Positions 1 through 7,708 of a DNA stretch of 37,945 nt are shown here, one piece after another. Position 1 is the first letter of the stretch, and the number at the start of each line of letters is the position of its first letter. Below the pieces are notes generated by a model. That model had not been told where the DNA came from and ran no database searches. It worked only from the letters and a program-made list of their open reading frames with translations. A program made the translations under genes and the position numbers. This stretch comes from a virus: IMG/VR virus record IMGVR_UViG_3300030380_006369, positions 1 to 37,945 of that record, one strand, 5' to 3'.

Positions 1-456
1 ACAAGTGGTTCATCAGGAACAAGTGGAACTAGTGGCACATCAGGTACTTCAGGAACTTCAGGTACAAGTGGTTCAAGTGGAACATCGGGAACTTCAGGTA
101 CAAGTGGCTCAAGTGGAACAAGTGGTTCTTCAGGAACAAGTGGTACTTCAGGCACTTCAGGAACAAGTGGTACTTCAGGAACTTCAGGAACAAGTGGCTC
201 ATCAGGAACAAGTGGCTCATCAGGATCAAGTGGAACAAGCGGTTCATCTGGTTCTTCAGGTACAAGTGGTACATCAGGAACTTCAGGGTCATCTGGTTCT
301 TCAGGAACTTCAGGTACATCAGGTACTTCAGGTACAAGTGGCTCCTCTGGTTCTAGTGGCTCTTCAGGTACAAGTGGTACATCAGGTTCAAGTGGTACAT
401 CTGGTACTTCGGGCTCCTCTGGTTCTTCAGGCACTTCAGGTTCATCGGGTACATCA
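1..456 (+). repeat. Collagen-like Gly-Thr/Ser-Ser tract 1 (partial)
   Basis: About 152 residues of uninterrupted G-[ST]-S triplets, cut by the window edge. There is no proline and no charge. Codons for Gly, Ser and Thr vary freely, so the DNA is less repetitive than the protein. This is stalk material of the fibre gene, not a CRISPR or satellite repeat. Confidence 0.9.
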
Positions 457-3400
457 GACAAATATGCTACCACTTCAGGTACATCTTTTGCATTAAATAA
501 TTCAATTGATGCCACGATAACAGTTGAAACAGGTTTAGCTTATACTCCTGCACAATCTATTATTATTGTACACGATGTAGATAATTTCCAAGAATGTGAA
601 GTTGTAACTTATGATGATTCAACAGGTGCATTAACTTTTTCACCTCCAACAAGAGTTGTGGGTAGTGGAACTTATTCAACTTGGACAGTTAACTTAGATG
701 GTGCCTCAGGTGGGGATGGTTCTTCAGGTTCAAGTGGAACTTCAGGAACAAGTGGTTCATCAGGATCAAGTGGTACAAGTGGATCATCTGGTACTTCTGG
801 TTCAAGTGGTACAAGCGGTTCTTCTGGTACAAGCGGAACATCTGGTACAAGTGGAACAAGTGGAACATCAGGTTCAAGTGGAACTTCAGGCTCTTCAGGA
901 ACTTCGGGCACAAGTGGAACATCAGGAACTTCGGGTACAAGTGGAAGTTCTGGAACATCAGGTTCTTCTGGTGTATCAGGAACTGCTGGTTCATCAGGTA
1001 CAAGTGGTTCATCTGGTACTAGTGGCTCTTCAGGATCTTCAGGAACAAGTGGTACAAGTGGTACTTCAGGTACTTCAGGTTCAAGTGGTTCTTCAGGAAC
1101 AAGTGGAACAAGTGGTACTTCTGGTTCATCTGGTACTTCTGGATCAAGTGGTACAAGTGGTACTTCAGGTACTTCAGGCACCTCGGGTACATCAGGTTCA
1201 AGTGGTACTTCTGGATCAAGTGGTACAAGTGGTACAAGTGGGACTTCAGGTACAAGTGGTGAAGCAGGTTCTTCAGGTTCTTCAGGTACAAGTGGTTCAT
1301 CTGGTACAAGTGGTTCTTCAGGAACAAGTGGAACAAGTGGCTCATCAGGATCAAGTGGATCAAGTGGTACAAGCGGTTCTTCTGGTTCCTCGGGATCAAG
1401 TGGATCATCTGGTACTAGTGGGGCAGCAACGATTTTAGATGAAGGAAATAATAGAGTTACTACTTCAACAGGAAACCCTGGTGAATTACAAGCTGAAGAA
1501 TATTTCTTATTTAATTCTGATAGAAGAGGAGTTTGTATAGGTTCATCTCAAGGAATGACAGGTAACCTTAACTCAAGTATTTTAGGGGGTGATGGTAACT
1601 GTATAACAATTTGTTCAAACACGTCAACAATAGCAGGTGGTAAAGCAAACTGTATAAGTAATTCAAGTTGTTATTCTTTTATTGGAGGGGGACGTAATAA
1701 TGAAGTTTGTGAAGACGATGCAAGTGTGGTTGGCGGTAGAGCAAATACCGCTTCAGCAGATTCAAGTTTTATTGGAGGTGGATGTAAGAATAGTATAAGT
1801 GCAAATAGTAATTGTTCTTTAATTGGTGGTGGTTTTTGTAATACTATAAAAGATCATTCTAGTGGTTTTCAATGTAGTAGTGCAATAGTTGGAGGATTTG
1901 ATAATGTTGTTTGTAGTCTTGGTAGTACCATAGCTGGTGGGGAAAAAAATGAAATAAAAAATCATAGAAATTTTATTGGTGCTGGAGCCTGTAATATTAT
2001 TTCTGGTAGCTCAGCATTTATTGGAAGTGGTTTTTGCAATCAACAAGAAGGTGCTTATGGAGTAATAGCAGGAGGTGCTGAAAATTGTATCGATACAACA
2101 GCGGGAACTATTGCAGGTGGATGTAAAAATATAATTGATGATGCATCCCATGGAGCCACCTATAGCTTTATAGGAGGTGGTCGTAGTAATTTTATTAGTG
2201 GATCTTCAAGGAGTGGTATTTTAGGAGGTTGTCAGAACCTTATTCAATCTCCACAAGTTATTGGTGGATTAAACACTGCAGTTAATGATACATTTATTAT
2301 TGGTAGTGATATTACAGCATCTTGTGGATGTTCAACTTATGTAAATCAACTTAACATTGGTACAGTTAATACAGGTACAGAAGACGATGTATTAATTATT
2401 GATTCTGATGGTTTTGTTAAAAAGAAAACAGCTGCAGCAAGCTCAGGCTCTTCAGGTTCAAGTGGTACTTCTGGTTCATCTGGTACTTCTGGATCAAGTG
2501 GTACAAGTGGATCATCAGGTTCTTCAGGTACTTCTGGATCAAGTGGTACAAGTGGGACTTCAGGAACTTCAGGTTCTTCAGGAACTAGTGGAACATCTGG
2601 TTCTTCAGGTACATCGGGCTCAAGTGGTTCTTCAGGAACTTCAGGTTCTTCAGGTACATCAGGTTCAAGTGGAACATCAGGTACAAGTGGAACATCAGGT
2701 ACATCTGGTTCATCTGGTACTAGTGGCTCTTCAGGTTCATCAGGTTCTTCAGGAACTAGTGGCTCTTCAGGTTCAAGTGGTACAAGTGGATCAAGTGGTA
2801 CTTCAGATAAATATGCTACTACTTCAGGTACATCTTTTGCATTAAACAATTCAACTAACGCTACAATAACAGTTGAAACTGGTCTTGCATATACACCCGC
2901 TCAATCTATTATTATAGTACATGACGTAGATAATTTTCAAGAGTGTGAAGTTGTAACTTATGATGATTCAACAGGAGCATTGACTTTTGCCCCACCAACT
3001 AGGGTTGTAGGTAGTGGAACTTATTCTACTTGGACAGTTAACTTAGACGGTGCCTCAGGTGGAGATGGAAGTTCAGGATCAAGTGGTTCTTCAGGTACAT
3101 CTGGTTCTTCAGGTTCTTCAGGTACATCTGGTTCATCTGGTACTAGTGGTTCTTCGGGTTCATCTGGTACTTCAGGTAGTTCAGGTACAAGTGGAACAAG
3201 TGGTTCATCCGGTACTTCTGGATCATCAGGTACAAGTGGTTCATCAGGTACTTCAGGTACTTCAGGTTCAAGTGGAACAAGTGGAACATCAGGTTCTAGT
3301 GGTACTTCAGGAACTTCTGGTTCAAGTGGTACTAGTGGTTCAAGTGGTTCTTCAGGTTCATCCGGTACTTCTGGATCAAGTGGTACATCGGGTACAAGTG

Positions 3401-6400
3401 GTTCATCAGGAACATCAGGAACTTCTGGTTCTAGTGGAACAAGTGGTTCATCAGGTACTTCAGGTTCAAGTGGAACAAGTGGATCATCAGGTTCATCAGG
3501 AACAAGTGGTTCATCTGGTTCAAGTGGTTCAAGTGGTACAAGTGGTGCAGCAACAATTTTAGATGAAGGAGATGATAGAGTTACTACTTCAACAGGAAAT
3601 GCTGGTGAATTACAAGCAGAGGAATATTTCTTATTTAATTCAGGTAAAAGAGGAGTTTGTATTGGTACTTCTCAATCAATGACTGGTAATTTAAATTCTA
3701 GTATTTTAGGTGGTCAAGGTAATTGTATAACAGTTTGTTCAAACGCGTCAACAATTGGAGGAGGTACTGGAAACTGTGTAACTAATTCTTCTTGCTATTC
3801 ATTTGTAGGAGCTGGTGTTGGTAATGAAGCTACCTGTGATAAAGTATTTATAGGAGGAGGTTGTTGTAATACAGGTTCTGGAGAATTTTCTGCTATTGCT
3901 GGAGGTTGCTTTAATGTTGCTTCAAATATAGGAACATTTATTGGTGGAGGAAAACAAAATGAAACTAAAAGATGTTTTTCTGCAATTGCCGGTGGAACAA
4001 TAAACTGTACTAATTCTTCTTATGGGCATGATTTTATTGGTGGAGGTAGAAATAATACAATTAACACCTCTCTTTCGGGTTATAGTAGTATAGCTGGTGG
4101 CTCTTCAAACTCTATTTCTAATACCTACTCAGGTTATAGTTTTATTGGAGGTGGTGCGAGTAATAAAACTTGTGCTTGTTACGCTTCTATAATTGGTGGT
4201 GGAAATAATATTATTTTGAAAAATCATTCTGTAATTGGAGGAGGTTTTAAAAACACTGGATCATCAGCATGTAGTTTTATAGGAGGTGGTTGTAATAATG
4301 AAATATCTTCTAGTTTTAATGCTTGTGGTATAGAAGAGTTTTCATTTATAGGTGGTGGTAGAGACAATTGCATAACCTCACGTACATTTTGTATGGGTAC
4401 TTGTTGTGTAGGCTACAATGTAATAGTAGGTGGACGATGTAATCAACTAAAATGTGTTAAGTCAGATGGATCAGTTGAAATTGGATGCTCTGTAATTGTA
4501 GGAGGATTTATAAATACAGGTTCAAAAGCTAATACTTTTATAGGGGCTGGAAAATGTAATTATACTGCTGGTCAAAACTCTAGTGTTGTTGGAGGGTTAA
4601 GTAATAAAGCTTCTGGATTTAACGGTGTTGTTGCAGGTGGTTGTTGTAATGTAGCTGGTTCACATTCATTTATAGGAGCAGGAAAGAGTAATACTGCTAC
4701 TTGTATTGATGGTGGTATAGTAGCAGGACAGAGTAATACTGCTGGTGGTTGCCAATCTTTTATAGGAGCAGGTACTTCTAATATTATAGGTGGTGGTTCA
4801 AAAAATAGTATAGTTGGAGGTGGTGGAAATATAATTTGTAATGGAGCTAGCCTACCATCTTATCCTTCTTGCGGTGTGTTTATTGGAGGGGGATGTTTAA
4901 ATCAAATAAATAACTGTAGTGCAGTTGCACAGTTTGTAACTGTAGTTGGTGGGTGTCGAAATTTTGCACATGGATGTGCCTCAGTTATTGTAGGTGGTAA
5001 TTGTAACTGTGTACTTACAAATCGTTCATTTGTTGGAGGAGGATGTTGTAATACTATATCTTCTCATATAACTGCTGTTATCGCTGGAGGTTGTTGTAAT
5101 AGTATTGCTGGTTCAGGAGGTAGTGGATTTATAGGAGGTGGAGCTTCCAATGCTATTTGTTCTAGTACAAATTCCGGTCATATAATAGTAGGAGGTTCAG
5201 AAAATAAATCATGCAATACAAGTACTGGTGGAGGTCATACTATCGTAGTAGGAGGATGTTGTAATTGTGCTCTTGGAAGTTATTCAATAGTAGTAGGTGG
5301 TAAATGTAATAAAGCTTGTGGAAATTGTAGTTTTATAGGAGGTGGTGTTAATCATTGTGCTATAGGATGTTGTTCTGCAATAGTAAGTGGATGTTGTAAT
5401 AGGGTTTGTGAGATAGAAGGGTTTATAGGATCTGGTAACTGTAATGAAATTACTGCTGCGGGTTGTGCTCGGTCAAGTTTTATTGGTAGTGGTTTTAATA
5501 ATAAAGTTTATGGTAACTGTGGTTTTATAGGAGGAGGAAGTGGTAATGGAATTGCATTCCAACAAAGTATAGGAACAATTGGTGGTGGAAGTAGTAATTT
5601 GGTTAATGCAATCGGTGGATTTGTTGGAGGTGGATGTGACAATCATGTTGAAAGAAACATAATGAGTGCTACTGGATGTTATGGAGCTATAGTAGGTGGT
5701 TGTAGTAATAATGTACAAGGTAATTGTGGTTTTATTGGAGGAGGTTTTAACAATGATGTAACATGTAATGGAAACTTTGGAGCAGTTTTAGGTGGTTGTT
5801 GTAATTGTGTAAACCATTCTAACTCACATATTATTGGATCAGATTTAACTTCTTGTACTTCTTGTACTACTCATGTTAACTGTCTTAACATTAAATCAAC
5901 TTGCGGAGGAAGTAACGGTGCTAAACAAGTTAGTATAATACCTGGAATTTCATCAAATGGTAGTGTTGTTACAGACATGCAAGAAATTGTAATAGCTTAT
6001 AATAATACCCAAATATCAGGAATCCAGGGATCAAATGGAGCTTGTGTAATTTTAGCAGCTCCTGGGGCAAATAAAACAATAGTACTTTATGAAGCTGCAT
6101 TCCAAATCACAACTTCAGGTACAAACACAACACAAGGATTCCAAAGAAGTTTAAATGTAATTACTCCTGCATTTAATTGTAATAATACAAACATAAATCC
6201 TAATGCTACAGCAGCATTAGTACCTGCAAATGTATTGCAAAATGCAATGAGAAATGGTCAATGTCGTACAACTTACCAAAGGGATACACCTACAGATGGT
6301 AGAATATATTCTACAAATCAATGTGTTTACTTTGGATGGAGTGGTGCAAATGCTTACCCATCTGGTTTACCATCACAATGGACTTGTTTAAAAGCTAGAA

Positions 6401-6435
6401 TTAGATATAAAATTTATTGTGACACAGCATTCTAA
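1..6435 (+). CDS. Giant collagen-like / beta-roll tail fibre protein (5' end outside window)
   Basis: The frame is open from base 1 to the TAA at 6433-6435, so at least 2144 residues are present and the true start lies left of the window. A GTG at 658 is only a valine codon inside a repeated module, not a start. Order of parts: collagen-like tract, linker module A1, collagen-like tract, beta-roll B1, collagen-like tract, linker A2, collagen-like tract, beta-roll B2, then a C-terminal domain of about 174 residues. The Gly-X-Ser tracts should form a thin trimeric stalk, and the IGGG-x-x-N rungs resemble the left-handed beta-rolls of YadA-type adhesin heads. This suits a distal tail fibre or adhesin touching the host surface. 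No S74 chaperone domain is visible. A small tail-associated protein and surface-sugar enzymes follow. Fibre identity is inferred from architecture and context. Confidence 0.85.
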   Translation, partial: TSGSSGTSGTSGTSGTSGTSGTSGSSGTSGTSGTSGSSGTSGSSGTSGTSGTSGTSGTSGTSGTSGSSGTSGSSGSSGTSGSSGSSGTSGTSGTSGSSGSSGTSGTSGTSGTSGSSGSSGSSGTSGTSGSSGTSGTSGSSGSSGTSGSSGTSDKYATTSGTSFALNNSIDATITVETGLAYTPAQSIIIVHDVDNFQECEVVTYDDSTGALTFSPPTRVVGSGTYSTWTVNLDGASGGDGSSGSSGTSGTSGSSGSSGTSGSSGTSGSSGTSGSSGTSGTSGTSGTSGTSGSSGTSGSSGTSGTSGTSGTSGTSGSSGTSGSSGVSGTAGSSGTSGSSGTSGSSGSSGTSGTSGTSGTSGSSGSSGTSGTSGTSGSSGTSGSSGTSGTSGTSGTSGTSGSSGTSGSSGTSGTSGTSGTSGEAGSSGSSGTSGSSGTSGSSGTSGTSGSSGSSGSSGTSGSSGSSGSSGSSGTSGAATILDEGNNRVTTSTGNPGELQAEEYFLFNSDRRGVCIGSSQGMTGNLNSSILGGDGNCITICSNTSTIAGGKANCISNSSCYSFIGGGRNNEVCEDDASVVGGRANTASADSSFIGGGCKNSISANSNCSLIGGGFCNTIKDHSSGFQCSSAIVGGFDNVVCSLGSTIAGGEKNEIKNHRNFIGAGACNIISGSSAFIGSGFCNQQEGAYGVIAGGAENCIDTTAGTIAGGCKNIIDDASHGATYSFIGGGRSNFISGSSRSGILGGCQNLIQSPQVIGGLNTAVNDTFIIGSDITASCGCSTYVNQLNIGTVNTGTEDDVLIIDSDGFVKKKTAAASSGSSGSSGTSGSSGTSGSSGTSGSSGSSGTSGSSGTSGTSGTSGSSGTSGTSGSSGTSGSSGSSGTSGSSGTSGSSGTSGTSGTSGTSGSSGTSGSSGSSGSSGTSGSSGSSGTSGSSGTSDKYATTSGTSFALNNSTNATITVETGLAYTPAQSIIIVHDVDNFQECEVVTYDDSTGALTFAPPTRVVGSGTYSTWTVNLDGASGGDGSSGSSGSSGTSGSSGSSGTSGSSGTSGSSGSSGTSGSSGTSGTSGSSGTSGSSGTSGSSGTSGTSGSSGTSGTSGSSGTSGTSGSSGTSGSSGSSGSSGTSGSSGTSGTSGSSGTSGTSGSSGTSGSSGTSGSSGTSGSSGSSGTSGSSGSSGSSGTSGAATILDEGDDRVTTSTGNAGELQAEEYFLFNSGKRGVCIGTSQSMTGNLNSSILGGQGNCITVCSNASTIGGGTGNCVTNSSCYSFVGAGVGNEATCDKVFIGGGCCNTGSGEFSAIAGGCFNVASNIGTFIGGGKQNETKRCFSAIAGGTINCTNSSYGHDFIGGGRNNTINTSLSGYSSIAGGSSNSISNTYSGYSFIGGGASNKTCACYASIIGGGNNIILKNHSVIGGGFKNTGSSACSFIGGGCNNEISSSFNACGIEEFSFIGGGRDNCITSRTFCMGTCCVGYNVIVGGRCNQLKCVKSDGSVEIGCSVIVGGFINTGSKANTFIGAGKCNYTAGQNSSVVGGLSNKASGFNGVVAGGCCNVAGSHSFIGAGKSNTATCIDGGIVAGQSNTAGGCQSFIGAGTSNIIGGGSKNSIVGGGGNIICNGASLPSYPSCGVFIGGGCLNQINNCSAVAQFVTVVGGCRNFAHGCASVIVGGNCNCVLTNRSFVGGGCCNTISSHITAVIAGGCCNSIAGSGGSGFIGGGASNAICSSTNSGHIIVGGSENKSCNTSTGGGHTIVVGGCCNCALGSYSIVVGGKCNKACGNCSFIGGGVNHCAIGCCSAIVSGCCNRVCEIEGFIGSGNCNEITAAGCARSSFIGSGFNNKVYGNCGFIGGGSGNGIAFQQSIGTIGGGSSNLVNAIGGFVGGGCDNHVERNIMSATGCYGAIVGGCSNNVQGNCGFIGGGFNNDVTCNGNFGAVLGGCCNCVNHSNSHIIGSDLTSCTSCTTHVNCLNIKSTCGGSNGAKQVSIIPGISSNGSVVTDMQEIVIAYNNTQISGIQGSNGACVILAAPGANKTIVLYEAAFQITTSGTNTTQGFQRSLNVITPAFNCNNTNINPNATAALVPANVLQNAMRNGQCRTTYQRDTPTDGRIYSTNQCVYFGWSGANAYPSGLPSQWTCLKARIRYKIYCDTAF
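457..720 (+). repeat. Fibre linker module A, copy 1
   Basis: An 88-residue globular module running from DKYATTSGTSFALNN to the GASGGDG that leads into the next stalk. It differs from the copy at 2806-3069 by only three residues (Ile/Thr, Asp/Asn, Ser/Ala), while about 30 bases differ, nearly all synonymous. It probably forms a knob or registration domain between triple-helical segments. Confidence 0.85.
721..1422 (+). repeat. Collagen-like tract 2
   Basis: Exactly 78 Gly-X-Y-type triplets (234 residues), almost all SSG or TSG. The only departures are a VSG, a TAG and one Gly-Glu-Ala. It links module A1 to beta-roll B1. Confidence 0.9.
1423..2439 (+). repeat. Fibre beta-roll domain B1 (about 15 IGGG-x-x-N rungs)
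   Basis: Starts with an entry cap (AATILDEGNNRVTTSTGN, then EEYFLFNS and GVCIGSSQ), followed by about 15 rungs of the form [FVAT]-I-[GA]-G-G-x-x-N at intervals of roughly 15-25 residues. It closes with an exit cap, IIGSDIT...CST.VNQLNI, and a short strand ending IDSDGFVKKKT. The rung pattern resembles YadA-like head repeats. The same caps bracket the larger B2 domain, so B1 and B2 are versions of one module that differ mainly in rung number. Confidence 0.8.
2440..2805 (+). repeat. Collagen-like tract 3
   Basis: 122 residues of SSG/TSG triplets joining beta-roll B1 to linker copy A2. It has no interruptions and no proline. Confidence 0.9.
2806..3069 (+). repeat. Fibre linker module A, copy 2
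   Basis: Second 88-residue copy of the module at 457-720, nearly identical in protein and clearly diverged at synonymous sites. It again sits between two collagen-like tracts, so the repeating unit of the fibre is stalk, module A, stalk, beta-roll. Confidence 0.85.
3070..3546 (+). repeat. Collagen-like tract 4
   Basis: 53 SSG/TSG triplets (159 residues) leading from linker A2 into beta-roll B2. Confidence 0.9.
3547..5910 (+). repeat. Fibre beta-roll domain B2 (about 43 rungs, cysteine-rich)
   Basis: Same entry cap as B1 (AATILDEGDDRVTTSTGN), then about 43 rungs of the type FIGGGxxN or VIVGGxxN, and the same exit cap (IIGSDLT...CTTHVNCLNI). Many rungs read GGCCN, GGKCN or GGxCN, which places cysteines at equivalent positions of successive coils. 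That arrangement would form Cys ladders in a stacked beta-roll. Counts were made by eye. Confidence 0.8.
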
Positions 6436-6447
6436 ATAAAAATATAA

Positions 6448-6461
6448 TATTTATAATAAAC
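6448..6461 (+). promoter_or_regulatory. Late-promoter-like box TATTTATAATAAAC
   Basis: An exact TATTTATAATAAAC in the 36-base gap after the fibre gene, ending 10 bases before the ATG at 6472. The same box recurs before other structural genes (16482, 27799; variants at 19329, 30621, 32576). It contains a TATAA/TAAA core like T4 late promoters. Assignment as a late promoter is inferred from position and recurrence. Confidence 0.55.
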
Positions 6462-6471
6462 ATAAAAATAT

Positions 6472-6786
6472 ATGGAACATATTTGGAAAATTTACGATCT
6501 TAAAAGAATTATTACCAGTGGTGTAGTAAATAATATTACTTATGCCTGCGAGTCTAATTTAGATGAGATATTTGTAAGGCAAATTGGAGATGTAAGTATT
6601 ACAGGATCCCCTTCAGATGAAGGTTTTATTGAATATGATGAATTAACAGAAAATATTGTTTTAGGTTGGGTACAAGCTAATGTAGACCAATCAGCTATTG
6701 AAACATCCCTTTCGGCTTCTATTGCCCAAGATGTTATTGCTAAAGAAGCTATTACTGAATCGAATGGCAAGCCTTGGGATAATTAG
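6472..6786 (+). CDS. Small tail-associated protein (DUF7936-like)
   Basis: A 104-residue protein beginning MEHIWKIYDLKR and ending in KPWDN. A Trp-x-Ile opening, a central beta-rich part, an acidic ENIVLGWVQ segment and a helix near the C-terminus match my memory of a small family (DUF7936) found beside tail-fibre genes in marine T4-like phages. The function is not known to me; a tail or baseplate accessory is a guess from position. It has its own late-type box and no Shine-Dalgarno sequence. Family assignment is from memory and should be treated as moderate. Confidence 0.6.
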   Translation: MEHIWKIYDLKRIITSGVVNNITYACESNLDEIFVRQIGDVSITGSPSDEGFIEYDELTENIVLGWVQANVDQSAIETSLSASIAQDVIAKEAITESNGKPWDN

Positions 6787-6802
6787 GAATAGTTAATTTT
6801 AT

Positions 6803-6814
6803 TTTGTATATTAG
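6803..6814 (+). promoter_or_regulatory. Early/middle-type promoter box TTTGTATATTAG
   Basis: Lies in the 46-base gap before the glycosyltransferase gene, 18 bases from its ATG. It matches the TTCGTATATTWAC box at 11864, 25202 and 26549 with a few changes. The TAxxTTxx core resembles the Bacteroidota -7 element (TAnnTTTG). Inferred promoter heading the 6833-11840 unit. Confidence 0.4.
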
Positions 6815-6832
6815 TTGTAATTAAATAATGTT

Positions 6833-7708
6833 ATGAATGTAATCTTTCAAATAGACGGAGGTCTAGGTAAATCTATTATGGCAACTGCCATGGTTAAAGT
6901 TTTAAGAAAACGTTATAAAAATGCTCACATTGTAGTTGTTACCCCTTATTCTGATGTATTTTTAAATAATCCTCACATTAACGAATGTATTAGACCAGAT
7001 AATATGAATGGGGCTTACTTAAAGTATATTAAGGATCAGAATTGTAAAATTTTTATAGAGGATCCTTATCGTAATACTTCGTTTTTAACAGATAAGGAAC
7101 ATTTACTTAAAACTTGGTGTAAAATTTATGGGCTTCATTATAATAATGAACAACCTGAACTTTATCTTACTCAACCTGAAATAGATTATTTCAAACCTTT
7201 TTATGAAACTGAAAAACCTATTTTAGCAATTCAACCCCATGGAGGACCTCAAGAACAAGGATTTAAATATTCTTGGACAAGAGATATTCCAAATCCAACA
7301 GTTGAACAAATAATTGAACATTATGTAAATGATTATACAATTATTCATATAAAAAGACAAGACCAACATATTTACCCCAATACGATGCAAGCTTTAGATG
7401 GATTTAGGAGTATAGCTATATTATTACAATTATCTAAAAAACGTTTATTGATAGATTCTTTTGGACAACATTTATCAGCTTCTTTGGGAATAAAATCTAC
7501 AGTTTGTTGGGTTACTACTAAACCTAAAGTATTTGGTTATAAATTACATGATAATATAATATCAAATTCCTTTACAAAAGACCCTCAAATACAAAATTCT
7601 GTTTATCAACCCTTTAATTTAGCACAAGATATTTCATCTATTCCCTATAATGATTTAAATGAAGTATTTGATGTAGATAAAATTATAGAGTCTATAAATA
7701 AACAATAA
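6833..7708 (+). CDS. Glycosyltransferase family 9-like (heptosyltransferase-like) protein
   Basis: 291 residues. The N-terminal strand and Gly-rich loop (FQIDGGLGKSIMATAM, residues 5-20), then a Rossmann-type strand IVVVTPYSDVF and NPHI, resemble the GT9/GT-B heptosyltransferase start. A second GT9-like signature is LIDSFGQHLSASLGIKS (residues 206-222), corresponding to the donor-side motif where these enzymes check a surface-exposed site and discuss a Ser/Gly-rich loop. The family transfers ADP-heptose or related sugars to lipopolysaccharide-type acceptors. Here the acceptor is unknown; host glycan or the adjacent Ser/Thr-rich fibre are both possible. An earlier ATG at 6828 hits a stop at once, so 6833 is the start. 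Its stop overlaps the next ATG (TAATG). Confidence 0.7.
   Translation: MNVIFQIDGGLGKSIMATAMVKVLRKRYKNAHIVVVTPYSDVFLNNPHINECIRPDNMNGAYLKYIKDQNCKIFIEDPYRNTSFLTDKEHLLKTWCKIYGLHYNNEQPELYLTQPEIDYFKPFYETEKPILAIQPHGGPQEQGFKYSWTRDIPNPTVEQIIEHYVNDYTIIHIKRQDQHIYPNTMQALDGFRSIAILLQLSKKRLLIDSFGQHLSASLGIKSTVCWVTTKPKVFGYKLHDNIISNSFTKDPQIQNSVYQPFNLAQDISSIPYNDLNEVFDVDKIIESINKQ

Noticed and set aside
1-1438. Additional open frames on both strands across the Gly-Ser-Thr repeats (5-496, 698-1438, 672-1181 and similar, also 2346-3562)
   Set aside because: They arise because the repeated codons contain no stops in other frames. Their translations are low-complexity (Val/Gln or Pro/Glu/Val repeats) and have no start context.
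1-3546. CRISPR array or satellite DNA
   Set aside because: The periodicity is 9 bases, coding, with variable codons, and there are no spacers.
658-6435. A fibre gene starting at the GTG at 658
   Set aside because: The same frame is open back to base 1 and the 658 codon lies inside a module that is repeated internally at 2806-3069, where the equivalent codon is GTA. The true start is outside the window.
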